The translations under genes and the position numbers were made by a program. 46,236 bases of DNA from positions 1-46,236 of the forward strand of contig JBGCGA010000025.1 in the NCBI GenBank assembly GCA_045110285.1, read 5' to 3'. The notes under the pieces were generated by a model, which saw only the letters and a program-made list of their open reading frames with translations, did not search any database and was not told where the DNA came from. This document shows, in pieces, positions 23,941 to 32,100 of this stretch (position 1 is the first letter of the stretch; every line of letters begins with the position of its first letter). Source of the DNA: Putridiphycobacter sp045110285. GTDB lineage: Bacteria; Bacteroidota; Bacteroidia; Flavobacteriales_D; Crocinitomicaceae.

Positions 23941-24873
23941 TTGAAAAACAACTTAAAATACCAACTCATTCTCCACTTTATAGTTCTTGTATGGGGGCTT
24001 ACTGGTATATTGGGTGATTTCATCAAGCTGCCTACTTTTTCAGACTTAGGGTTTGAATTAAATCAAGCAACAGTTTCATTTAAAATAGTTTTTTTTAGAA
24101 CTTTAATAGCCGCATGTTCATTATTTATTATTGGGCTATTCATAAAGCAGCAGTCAAAACTTAATTTTAAGCAAATGCTAATGCTAATGGGAGTAGGATG
24201 TGTCATTGGCTTGCATTGGTTTTCATTTTTTTATGCCATCAAAGTCAGCACGGTCTCAATAGGAGTTGTTTGCATGACACTATCAACTCTGTTTACTTCT
24301 TTTTTAGAGCCGTTAATATTTGGACGCGGGATCCGATTTTCAGAAATTATTATCAGTATTGTCATTATTATTGGAATTACAATCATATTTGGGTTTGAAT
24401 TTGAATATGCTGTTGGCATCACTTTTGGCATAATTTCAGCCTTTTTTGCTTCTTTATTTACAGTTTTAAATGGGCGTTTTATTAAATCAATTCCATCTTT
24501 TAAAATTACAAAATTTGAAATGCTGGGAGCTGCTATTTTTACTGGTTTTTGTCTTTACTTTTTTAATGAATGGCAATGGACTCTATTTGATGTTTCAAAA
24601 ACAAATACTTTTTATTTGGTTATTCTTGCGCTTGTTTGCACAACATTTGCTTTTATGGTTAGCGTTTGGGTGATGAAGCATGTGACACCGTTTACAGTAA
24701 GTGTGAGTATAAATATGGAACCCATTTACACAATCCTTGTCGCCTTGGCAATCAGTCCAATGAAAGAGAAAATGAGCGCAGGTTTCTACATTGGTGGAAG
24801 CTTAATCCTTTTGGCCATTTTTGTCAATGCATATTTAAAGAAAATTGCACGAAAAAATGGGAGTGTAGTTTAA
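23941..24873 (+). CDS. EamA/DMT-family transporter
   Basis: A 310-residue membrane protein with about ten helices in two EamA repeats. Repeat 1: LHFIVLVWGLTGILGDFIKL to WFSFFYAIKVSTVSIGVVCM. Repeat 2: GIISAFFASLFTVLNGRFIK to VSVSINMEPIYTILVALAIS. The C-terminus is basic, as in drug/metabolite exporters. Substrate unknown (amino acids or other metabolites in characterised members). The start is TTG at 23941; no in-frame ATG precedes the first membrane helix. Confidence 0.88.
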   Translation: MKNNLKYQLILHFIVLVWGLTGILGDFIKLPTFSDLGFELNQATVSFKIVFFRTLIAACSLFIIGLFIKQQSKLNFKQMLMLMGVGCVIGLHWFSFFYAIKVSTVSIGVVCMTLSTLFTSFLEPLIFGRGIRFSEIIISIVIIIGITIIFGFEFEYAVGITFGIISAFFASLFTVLNGRFIKSIPSFKITKFEMLGAAIFTGFCLYFFNEWQWTLFDVSKTNTFYLVILALVCTTFAFMVSVWVMKHVTPFTVSVSINMEPIYTILVALAISPMKEKMSAGFYIGGSLILLAIFVNAYLKKIARKNGSVV

Positions 24874-24911
24874 TAAGTCGCGAGATATGGTATTATAAAT
24901 TTATTATTTTT

Positions 24912-24919
24912 TAAATTTG
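24912..24919 (+). promoter_or_regulatory. -7 promoter element for the universal stress protein gene
   Basis: TAAATTTG, an exact TAnnTTTG match, 31 bases before the ATG. No -33 element is recognised. Confidence 0.45.
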
Positions 24920-24950
24920 TAAGGAAACTAAAACCAACAAAGAATACGAT

Positions 24951-25778
24951 ATGAACAAAAAGTCAGTAATTGTACCACATGATTTTACAGAAGTGGCTGA
25001 CGCCGCTCTTAAGCATGCCATTATCACTGCAGCAGCAATTGATGCTGAAGTACATGTTTTACATGTTGTTGAAAAACGATCTGAAATTTCGAAAGCAGAA
25101 AAAAAGCTTCAAGAATTAATAGAAAAAACTGAAAATAAAAATAATGTTGAAATTGTTCAACATACCAGAATCGGAAATATATTTGATGATATCGGAGATT
25201 TTGCTTCTGAAACTGGAGCTGAATTAATTATTATGGGTACGCATGGTGCGCATGGTTGGCAGCACATTACAGGGTCGCATGCATTGAAAGTAGTCACGTC
25301 ATCTGAGGTTCCTTTTATCATTGTTCAAAATGGTGATATTTCTGATAATGGCTACGACGACATTGTCGTACCTTTAGATTTACACAAGGAAACTAAGCAA
25401 AAACTGACTATTGTTGCGAATATGGCCAAGTACTTTAAGTCAAGAGTTCATGTGATTATTCCTGATGAAACAGATGAGTTTTTATTGACAACAGTAAAAG
25501 CAAACATCATTTTTGCAAATAAGTTTTTTGCAGAAAGAGGTATTGAAGTTACAACTCAAATTGCGGATTCAAAAGATTTTGACTCAGAAGTGATTAGGCT
25601 GGCTGATAAAGCCAATGCTGATCTTATAGCTATTATGAATTTACAGAAAAACCAAATGTTTGGGTCTATTACAGGTAAGCATGAGCAAGTAATGATTACA
25701 AATTCTGCTAAGGTGCCTGTTTTAATCGTTAATCCGGTCACAAAATCAAATTCTGTTCAGTTCTACTTTGCAGGATAA
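24951..25778 (+). CDS. Tandem universal stress protein (two Usp domains)
   Basis: A 275-residue cytosolic protein of two UspA-type domains. Domain 1 (about 1-140): SVIVPHDFTEVADAALKHA, IIMGTHGAHGWQHITGSHAL, VPFIIVQ. Domain 2 (about 145-270): DIVVPLDLHKETKQKLTIVA, DLIAIMNLQKNQ, VPVLIVNP. Domain 1 retains a Gly pattern (GTHG ... TGSHA) close to the ATP-binding loop; domain 2 lacks it. This split is common in tandem Usp proteins and suggests one nucleotide site per chain. Role in stress survival is known for the family; specific trigger unknown. Confidence 0.9.
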   Translation: MNKKSVIVPHDFTEVADAALKHAIITAAAIDAEVHVLHVVEKRSEISKAEKKLQELIEKTENKNNVEIVQHTRIGNIFDDIGDFASETGAELIIMGTHGAHGWQHITGSHALKVVTSSEVPFIIVQNGDISDNGYDDIVVPLDLHKETKQKLTIVANMAKYFKSRVHVIIPDETDEFLLTTVKANIIFANKFFAERGIEVTTQIADSKDFDSEVIRLADKANADLIAIMNLQKNQMFGSITGKHEQVMITNSAKVPVLIVNPVTKSNSVQFYFAG

Positions 25779-25797
25779 GACATAGTTTAAAACAAAT

Positions 25798-25832
25798 AAA
25801 AAAGTATCCTGAGTTATTAGGGTACTTTTTTT
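25798..25832 (+). terminator. Intrinsic terminator after the Usp gene
   Basis: aaagtatcct (25801-25810) pairs with agggtacttt (25819-25828), one wobble pair, 8-base loop, T run after. Confidence 0.75.
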
Positions 25833-25852
25833 AATCCTAAAAACTAATAGTT

Positions 25853-26317
25853 ATGAAAATACTAGTGACTTTATTTTTATTCGTGAGTTCCTTTTGTATT
25901 GGGCAAGATAGTTCTTCGACAAAGTCATCAATCAAAGATTTTGAAGAACTGATTACTGAAAGTTTTGAAAAGAAAATAAATAAGAGAATCAATAGAAGAT
26001 TGAATGGAACGGAATACCGCTTGTTAGTCATAACCTCAGGTAGTTTAAATCAAAGAATAACAATTCCTAGATATTTACAACAAGTATTTATTAGTTGGGG
26101 AATTAATAAGAGTCAATTATCTAAGTCAGTTGTGCTATTCATCAGCAAGTCTAAATCAAAACTTAAATTATATATTGGAAATGAGGTAACTAAAATTATT
26201 TCAAAAGATGATAAAAAAAAGATTCTTGAAGAAGAAATAGAACCAAAAATTGAAAAGTCAGATTTTAAAGGAGCGATAGCAAACGGCGTCAAAGCAATTC
26301 TTAACTTCTTTAAATAA
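25853..26317 (+). CDS. Exported TPM-domain protein
   Basis: A 154-residue protein with a signal peptide (MKILVTLFLFVSSFCIGQ). The rest fits a divergent TPM domain: YRLLVITSGSLNQRI, then LSKSVVLFISKSKSKLKLYI, GNEVTKIISKDDKKKILEEE, and KSDFKGAIANGVKAILNFF. TPM domains occur in envelope proteins, among them thylakoid and bacterial photosystem or envelope repair factors with weak phosphatase activity. The usual Asp-rich acidic loop is not obvious here. The stop codon shares a base with the next ATG. Confidence 0.7.
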   Translation: MKILVTLFLFVSSFCIGQDSSSTKSSIKDFEELITESFEKKINKRINRRLNGTEYRLLVITSGSLNQRITIPRYLQQVFISWGINKSQLSKSVVLFISKSKSKLKLYIGNEVTKIISKDDKKKILEEEIEPKIEKSDFKGAIANGVKAILNFFK

Positions 26318-26484
26318 TGGAAACGTTTTTTTATACAGCCTGTGCATCACTGGCTATAGCATTGTTTAGCGGATTTTATGGTCAAAAAAATGGATACTCA
26401 TTTTGGCGTCAATTCATTACAGGGTTTATTGCTTCTCTCGGAATTTTATCACTTTGCGTAAAGCTTATAAAAGATTATTTATAA
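26317..26484 (+). CDS. Small membrane protein overlapping the TPM gene
   Basis: A 55-residue protein read directly: METFFYTACASLAIALFSGF, then a short polar loop with YGQKNGYSFW, then a second hydrophobic segment ITGFIASLGILSLCVKL and the end IKDYL. Its ATG (26317-26319) overlaps the TPM gene's stop by one base, giving tight translational coupling. Two membrane helices are likely. No family recognised. It ends 20 bases before mutA. Confidence 0.6.
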   Translation: METFFYTACASLAIALFSGFYGQKNGYSFWRQFITGFIASLGILSLCVKLIKDYL

Positions 26485-26504
26485 TTTAGTGTAAAATTAT
26501 AAAA

Positions 26505-27878
26505 ATGGGTTCCAAAACCTCCAATTTATTCGCCGAATTCAAACCTGTATCTCTTTCTGAGTGGGAAGAGAAGATGATAAAAGACTTAAAAGGAAAATCA
26601 ATTGAATCCTTGAACTTTAAGCCGGAGTTTGATCTATCAGACAAAGCCTATTATCATCCATCAGAATTTTCCAATCATGCTTCTTCTGTAGGCAGTGATT
26701 TAAATGCCGATAATAATGATTGGTCAATTTCTCAAACTTTTGTGGATACCAATTCAAAAAAAACCAATTTTGAAATACTGAAAGTTTTAAATGAAGGCGT
26801 TAGTGGTTTGAAAATAACTATAACTGAGGATTCTAATTTTCAACTATTATTTAATGAGGTTTTGATTGAACATATCTTTACACATATTATTTGTTTGTCC
26901 ACAAATGATTACAAAAGATTTGTTCAATATTTAGCTGATACAAATACAAAGGTTTCAATGATAGAAATGCCTTTTCTAACCAAAGGCTTAGATAAGGGAA
27001 CATTAACATTAAATCAGTTAGATATTGATAATTTCGTGTCAGATAGTGCCATGTATTGCACCAAAAATTTAGTGATAGATGGATATTGTTTTTGCCAATT
27101 TGGAGCATCTACTGCGCAAGAGCTGGCAATTGCATTAAGTCAGTTAAATGAATATTTTCAGCGATTAAGTAATCAGAAAATTCACGTGGAAAGATTACAT
27201 GAAAAAATAGCACTGCATTTAGGGATTACTGATAATTACTTCGTTAATATTTCAAAGTTTAGAGCGGTTAAAGAACTAGTTCTGCAACTGCAAGAACAAT
27301 GGAGTATGGTTACTGATACTATGCCATGGACATCAGGGGAGACCGTTTTAAGACATATGGCAGTGAATGACAGACATAATAATGTCTTGCGCCAAACAAC
27401 TTCAGCCATGGCGGCAGTAATAGGTGGTGTAGACCAATTGGTCATTAGACCTTATTCTGAACTAACAGAGAACGACAAGGACTTGTCAAACCGATTATCA
27501 AAAAATATTCAGTTAATATTGAAAGAAGAAGCCTTTTTAAATCAGGTAATTGATCCTGGTGCAGGATCGTATGCAATAGAATCACTAACAAATCAATTAA
27601 TAGAAAAAGCTTGGGATTATTTCTTACAAATAGAAAATGAAGGAGGGTATTATGACGCCATTGACAATGGTTTTATTCATTCCTTAATTGAAAAGTCGAA
27701 AAAAGAAATGATCAATGACTTATCAAATGGAGCAAAAACACTTTTGGGAGTAAATAAATTTCAAAATTCAGCTGAAAATTGGAGAGAGCCTGCTGATGTT
27801 GCTATGGGTCCGAATACAGACTTTAAAAGTTTTTCCGCATTTAATTTGGAGTCTCATTTTGAAAATCCTGAAGTATGA
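26505..27878 (+). CDS. mutA: Methylmalonyl-CoA mutase small subunit
   Basis: A 457-residue beta-type subunit. Homologous to the TIM-barrel part of the mutase: FKPVSLSEWEEKMIKDLKGK, FCQFGASTAQELAIALSQLN, RHNNVLRQTTSAMAAVIGGV, IDPGAGSYAIESLTNQLIEK. It lacks the C-terminal B12-binding domain and is non-catalytic; it stabilises the large subunit. This length is short compared with ~620 residues in actinobacterial forms but usual for Bacteroidota. Its stop overlaps the mutB start by 4 bases (ATGA). Confidence 0.93.
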   Translation: MGSKTSNLFAEFKPVSLSEWEEKMIKDLKGKSIESLNFKPEFDLSDKAYYHPSEFSNHASSVGSDLNADNNDWSISQTFVDTNSKKTNFEILKVLNEGVSGLKITITEDSNFQLLFNEVLIEHIFTHIICLSTNDYKRFVQYLADTNTKVSMIEMPFLTKGLDKGTLTLNQLDIDNFVSDSAMYCTKNLVIDGYCFCQFGASTAQELAIALSQLNEYFQRLSNQKIHVERLHEKIALHLGITDNYFVNISKFRAVKELVLQLQEQWSMVTDTMPWTSGETVLRHMAVNDRHNNVLRQTTSAMAAVIGGVDQLVIRPYSELTENDKDLSNRLSKNIQLILKEEAFLNQVIDPGAGSYAIESLTNQLIEKAWDYFLQIENEGGYYDAIDNGFIHSLIEKSKKEMINDLSNGAKTLLGVNKFQNSAENWREPADVAMGPNTDFKSFSAFNLESHFENPEV

Positions 27879-30004
27879 GTAGAAGAATAATCAAACCACT
27901 AAATAAAAAACGTCTGTCTAATGCCAAGCTAATTGCAGCAAATTCAATTTTTGAAACTGCTGAAAGCATTAACTTAAAGCGGTATTATAGTCAAGATGAT
28001 ATTGCTGAAACTGATCATCTTAATTTTGTATCTGGGATAGCGCCAAACACCCGTGGGCCTTATTCAACAATGTATACAATCCGTCCATGGACCATTCGCC
28101 AATATGCAGGGTTTTCGACTGCTGAAAAGTCGAATGAATTTTACAGAAAAAATTTAGCGGCAGGCCAAAAAGGACTGTCAGTTGCTTTTGATTTAGCAAC
28201 GCACAGGGGATACGATTCTGACCACCCAAGAGTAGAGGGAGATGTAGGTAAGGCGGGTGTTGCAATTGATTCTGTTGAGGATATGAAGATTTTATTCGAT
28301 CAAATTCCTCTAGATAAAATGTCGGTATCAATGACCATGAATGGGGCGGTGGTTCCAATTTTGGCTTTTTATATTGTTGCTGCTGAAGAGCAAGGCGTGT
28401 TACCTGAATTATTGGCAGGAACCATTCAAAATGATATTTTGAAGGAGTTTATGGTTCGAAATACTTATATCTACCCTCCAAAGCAGTCCATGCGTATTAT
28501 TTCAGATATTTTTGAGTTTACTGCTAAAAAAATGCCAAAATTTAATTCGATTTCCATATCTGGTTATCATATGCAAGAGGCAGGGGCTACTGCCGATTTG
28601 GAATTGGCGTATACGTTAGCGGATGGTTTGGAATACATACGGGCAGGAATTAAAGCAGGAATGAAGGTAGATGATTTTGCTCCACGATTGTCTTTCTTTT
28701 GGGCAATAGGCATGAATCATTTTATGGAAATCGCAAAAATGAGAGCTGCTAGAATGCTGTGGGCAAAATTGGTTAATCAATTTAAACCTGAAAATCCTAA
28801 ATCTTTAATTTTGCGAACGCATTGCCAGACTTCAGGATGGAGCTTAACTGAGCAAGATCCTTACAATAATATTGCTAGAACATGTGTTGAAGCATTAGCG
28901 GCAGTGCTGGGAGGTACACAAAGTTTGCATACAAACGCGCTTGATGAGGCCATTGCTTTACCTACAGATTTTTCTGCCAGAATAGCTAGAAACACACAAA
29001 TATATATACAGGAAGAAACAGGAGTCACTAATCATATTGACCCTTGGGCTGGCTCTTTTTATATTGAAAAATTAACGGAAGAAATTGCAGAAAAGGCTTG
29101 GGAGCGAATTCAAGAAGTAGAGGAATTAGGAGGAATGGCAAAAGCCATTGAATCTGGCGTGCCCAAAATGAGGATTGAAGAAGCCGCAGCCAGAAAGCAA
29201 GCCAGAATAGATGCCGAAAAAGATATAATTGTTGGTGTAAATCGATACCAACTTGAAAAAGAAGCGCCACTAGAAATTCGCGAAATTGACAATTCTAAAG
29301 TGCGATTAGGGCAAATAGAGCGATTAAAGGAAATGAGAGCGAATAGGAATGAAAAAGCTGTTCAGTTGGCACTTTCAGCTCTATCCAAAGGTGCCCGCGA
29401 AGAAGGTAATTTGTTAGAATTGGCAATAGATTGTGCGCGTGAACGGGCATCATTAGGTGAAATCTCTGATGCCATGGAAAAACATTTTGGTCGCTACCAA
29501 GCTACCATACGATCTATTTCAGGTGTATATTCAGCAGAAGCTATGACAGATAAAGATTTTACGTTTGCGAAAGAATTAGCAGATAAATTTGCAGCTTATG
29601 ATGGTCGTCGACCAAGAATTATGGTTGCAAAAATGGGACAAGATGGCCACGACCGTGGTGCCAAGGTCATTGCCACGTCATTTGCTGATATTGGATTTGA
29701 TGTTGATATTGGACCCTTATTCCAAACGCCTGCCGAAGCAGCAAAACAAGCTGTTGAAAATGATGTTCATATATTGGGCGTGTCATCTTTAGCTGCTGGA
29801 CATAAAACACTAGTCCCTCAAGTGATGGAGGAGTTAAAGGCGCTGGGAAGAGATGATATTATGGTAATTGCTGGTGGCGTTATTCCTGTGCAAGATTATG
29901 ATTATTTGTACAGTAGAGGAGTGATGGGCGTGTTTGGTCCTGGTACAAAAATATCGAAAGCCGCCATTGAAATACTAAATATTCTACTAAAAGTTTATGA
30001 ATAG
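27875..30004 (+). CDS. mutB: Methylmalonyl-CoA mutase large (catalytic) subunit
   Basis: A 709-residue adenosylcobalamin enzyme interconverting methylmalonyl-CoA and succinyl-CoA. N-terminal TIM barrel: RGPYSTMYTIRPWTIRQYAG, LSVAFDLATHRGYDSDHPRV, and SISGYHMQEAGATADLELAY (substrate and active-site region). The C-terminal B12 domain has the cobalt-ligand motif DGHDRG (590-595, H592), with GVSSLAAGHKTLVP and FGPGTKI. Links propionyl-CoA, branched-chain or odd-chain degradation to the TCA cycle. Co-transcribed with mutA. No cobalamin riboswitch-like structure was recognised upstream. Confidence 0.97.
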   Translation: MSRRIIKPLNKKRLSNAKLIAANSIFETAESINLKRYYSQDDIAETDHLNFVSGIAPNTRGPYSTMYTIRPWTIRQYAGFSTAEKSNEFYRKNLAAGQKGLSVAFDLATHRGYDSDHPRVEGDVGKAGVAIDSVEDMKILFDQIPLDKMSVSMTMNGAVVPILAFYIVAAEEQGVLPELLAGTIQNDILKEFMVRNTYIYPPKQSMRIISDIFEFTAKKMPKFNSISISGYHMQEAGATADLELAYTLADGLEYIRAGIKAGMKVDDFAPRLSFFWAIGMNHFMEIAKMRAARMLWAKLVNQFKPENPKSLILRTHCQTSGWSLTEQDPYNNIARTCVEALAAVLGGTQSLHTNALDEAIALPTDFSARIARNTQIYIQEETGVTNHIDPWAGSFYIEKLTEEIAEKAWERIQEVEELGGMAKAIESGVPKMRIEEAAARKQARIDAEKDIIVGVNRYQLEKEAPLEIREIDNSKVRLGQIERLKEMRANRNEKAVQLALSALSKGAREEGNLLELAIDCARERASLGEISDAMEKHFGRYQATIRSISGVYSAEAMTDKDFTFAKELADKFAAYDGRRPRIMVAKMGQDGHDRGAKVIATSFADIGFDVDIGPLFQTPAEAAKQAVENDVHILGVSSLAAGHKTLVPQVMEELKALGRDDIMVIAGGVIPVQDYDYLYSRGVMGVFGPGTKISKAAIEILNILLKVYE

Positions 30005-30063
30005 TTTATGAATAGTACTTGTTAAAAATTAGTTAAGAAAAGCCTTTTTTAACTTTAAGGCAT

Positions 30064-30071
30064 TATATTTG
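30064..30071 (+). promoter_or_regulatory. -7 promoter element for the 30096 gene
   Basis: TATATTTG, an exact TAnnTTTG match, 24 bases before the ATG at 30096. It follows a small aaggc/gcctt hairpin just after mutB. Confidence 0.4.
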
Positions 30072-30095
30072 GATTAGTCAAGGCAAATGGAAATT

Positions 30096-30866
30096 ATGAA
30101 AAAGATAGCAATTATATTATTTTTAGCAGTCACAGCATATAGTGCTTCTGCGCAACGTCCCGATTACGAGGACTTGAATATCTATTATGCAGATGGAGAT
30201 TACGAAAAATTAATTTCCAAAGCAATGAAGTATACCCAAGGAGATGATAGCCGTAAGGATGCTTTGCCATATTTATACTTGTCAAAAGCAAATTACGAAA
30301 TTTCAAAGGGTGATGATCAAGAATTGTCTGAAGAGTTTCCTAGAGCATATAAAGATGCTGTGAAATATGCAAGTAAAGCCATTCAGAAAGATGATGACGC
30401 AAAAACTGTGTACAAAAACAATTTAGATCATTTTACAAACTTAAAGAAAGCAGTGTTTGAAGACATCAATAATTTGGTGGCAGCTGATGATTTTGGTCGA
30501 CTATTGGGTTCTATTCCCCTAATGGACAAATTAGAAAAAGGAGAAGTTGGGTGCGCATTTTTAAAAGCAGTTGCCAAATATCACAGAGGTGATAAGAGTG
30601 GGTTTAAAATTGAACAGAAGAGTGCATTAGCATTATTTGAATCAATGGATAAAGGGTCCTTAGTTTTAAGTGATGACGATACAGTTGAACAAGCTGATAA
30701 AAAAGCTATTGATAGAAAAGTATTTCAGTTTGGTGTTGTTCAATATGCAAAACTCTTGGTGCAAATGGATGAGGTTTCAGCCGCACGCTCCATTCTAGGA
30801 GAGATTAAGCATTTGTATGAAAAAGACAAGCAGTTTATGGCTGAGTACAATAAAATTGTAAATTAA
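30096..30866 (+). CDS. Exported TPR-like helical protein, unrecognised
   Basis: A 256-residue protein with a signal peptide (MKKIAIILFLAVTAYSASAQ) if started at 30096; an ATG at 30087 adds three residues. The mature part is helical and TPR-like: LNIYYADGDYEKLISKAMKY, DALPYLYLSKANYEISKGDD, EFPRAYKDAVKYASKAIQKD, and a C-terminal VVQYAKLLVQMDEVSAARSI. Similar exported TPR proteins act as scaffolds in the periplasm; role here unknown. A single-gene unit with its own promoter and terminator. Confidence 0.7.
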   Translation: MKKIAIILFLAVTAYSASAQRPDYEDLNIYYADGDYEKLISKAMKYTQGDDSRKDALPYLYLSKANYEISKGDDQELSEEFPRAYKDAVKYASKAIQKDDDAKTVYKNNLDHFTNLKKAVFEDINNLVAADDFGRLLGSIPLMDKLEKGEVGCAFLKAVAKYHRGDKSGFKIEQKSALALFESMDKGSLVLSDDDTVEQADKKAIDRKVFQFGVVQYAKLLVQMDEVSAARSILGEIKHLYEKDKQFMAEYNKIVN

Positions 30867-30888
30867 ACTCCTTAAAGAAAAGCTTTCC

Positions 30889-30921
30889 AAGCCCATCTGT
30901 TTAAAACGGATGGGCTTTTTT
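30889..30921 (+). terminator. Intrinsic terminator after the TPR-like gene
   Basis: gcccatctgt (30891-30900) pairs with acggatgggc (30906-30915) with one wobble pair, followed by six Ts. Confidence 0.85.
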
Positions 30922-31057
30922 AATACACTGTAACTGTCCAAGCAAAATCTTTATCTTAGAAGAATTTGTGGACTTTAATGAAGCTTAATCACTGATTTAT
31001 ATTGTCTTGTATGACATTAATGAAGAAAGCTTCCTGAAGTGTAAACATTAATTGTAA

Positions 31058-31477
31058 TTCACGGATGGGAGAGAGGGAACCATTTCGAAAATGGATGTAT
31101 CAGTTAACAATCCAATTCCAGAATTGTTAGTTGACGATTTAGAATGGCCGCTTGGCTTGTCCTTTGCAAACGCAACCGATCTGTATTTTGCGCAATATGA
31201 TGTCAATAGAATTTCTAAAGTATCTTTTAGAACGTTAACAACCACTGAAATTGATTCAAAACCAAAATTGAGTGTATTCCCTAATCCTTCCTTTAACTTT
31301 ATTCAAATATCAGGACCATAGCAACAGGAAAAATATTCTATTTATGATATTTCTGGAAAATTACTGATTGAAGGGCAAGTTTCAAAAAATGATAAAATTG
31401 ACGTTTCGAATTTGACTTCTGGTGTTTATTTTATAAATATAGCCAATGGTAATGTTGCCAAATTTATAAAAAGTTAA
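31058..31477 (+). pseudogene. Remnant of a T9SS-secreted beta-propeller protein, truncated and with an in-frame stop
   Basis: Translated in one frame from 31058, the region gives a piece of an NHL/SMP-30-like propeller blade (FTDGREGTISKMDVSV, then WPLGLSFANATDLYFAQYDV, NRISKVSF) followed by a T9SS type A sorting domain (LSVFPNPSFNFIQISGP). A TAG at 31319-31321 interrupts that domain. The same frame continues perfectly to its normal end: KYSIYDISGKLLIEG, VSNLTSGVYFINIANG, VAKFIKS, TAA at 31475-31477. Upstream of 31058 stop codons block the frame and no start or signal peptide is found, so most of the 5' part is gone. A sequencing error could explain the TAG but not the missing front. Confidence 0.75.
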
Positions 31478-31634
31478 AGCAAATTTTAAATGATTTGAAG
31501 CGGGGTATGTAAGTTAAATTCATTAAAAAAGTGGTAGAAGTACAACCGTTTTTATCGAAACAAATTCCAATTAATTTATTTACAATCAGTTTTTTTATGT
31601 CTCGTGTTAGCTACTCAATATTCACTGCTCGCTA

Positions 31635-32099
31635 CTAATTGCCACTAATCTTATGCACATCATTATGATCTGTTTCTATTTGATCTTTAATGTGTTCAAT
31701 TTTCTTTGACATCAAAGCAAAATCTTTTTGTCCATTAGCAACTAACCATTCAAAGGATTCTTGTTCTCCATCTGCTGAAAGCGCCATGTGCATTAATACA
31801 TTAAAATTGTTTTTCGCTAACCAATGAATGGCGTCTTTGTTTCCTTCAACGCCGTTAATCATGGCCATTAAATGCGCATACCCATTATGCAAAAGCCATT
31901 GTCTCGCATCATCCTTTAAATGCAAGGCATAAACAAATAGCCCAAGAGGTTTGTATTCACTTCGCAAAAGAATATCTAGACATTTCTTATCCCCTTCAAT
32001 CGCTTGTGACCAAACATGAATAACTTTCGACGGAAAATCTAAAGGCTGTAATTTTACAATGCCTTCAATATTTTTTTGTTTATTCTTATTCCCAAACAT
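31635..32099 (-). CDS. Unrecognised protein paired with the SpmAB fusion
   Basis: A 154-residue soluble protein, helical and Trp/His-rich: IVKLQPLDFPSKVIHVWSQA, then LDILLRSEYKPLGLFVYALH, ARQWLLHNGYAHLMAMINGV, AIHWLAKNNFNVLMHMALSA, SFEWLVANGQKDFALMSKKI. The repeating x-W-L-x-x-N-x pattern, about every 33 residues, gives three to four ankyrin-like or solenoid repeats. No signal peptide. It starts one base after the stop of the SpmAB gene, so it is a translationally linked partner. Function unknown. Confidence 0.65.
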   Translation of the reverse strand: MFGNKNKQKNIEGIVKLQPLDFPSKVIHVWSQAIEGDKKCLDILLRSEYKPLGLFVYALHLKDDARQWLLHNGYAHLMAMINGVEGNKDAIHWLAKNNFNVLMHMALSADGEQESFEWLVANGQKDFALMSKKIEHIKDQIETDHNDVHKISGN

Positions 32100-32100
32100 T

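Noticed and set aside
26485..26504. Cobalamin riboswitch before mutA
   Set aside because: Only 20 bases separate mutA from the preceding gene, with no room for the structure and no B12-box-like sequence.
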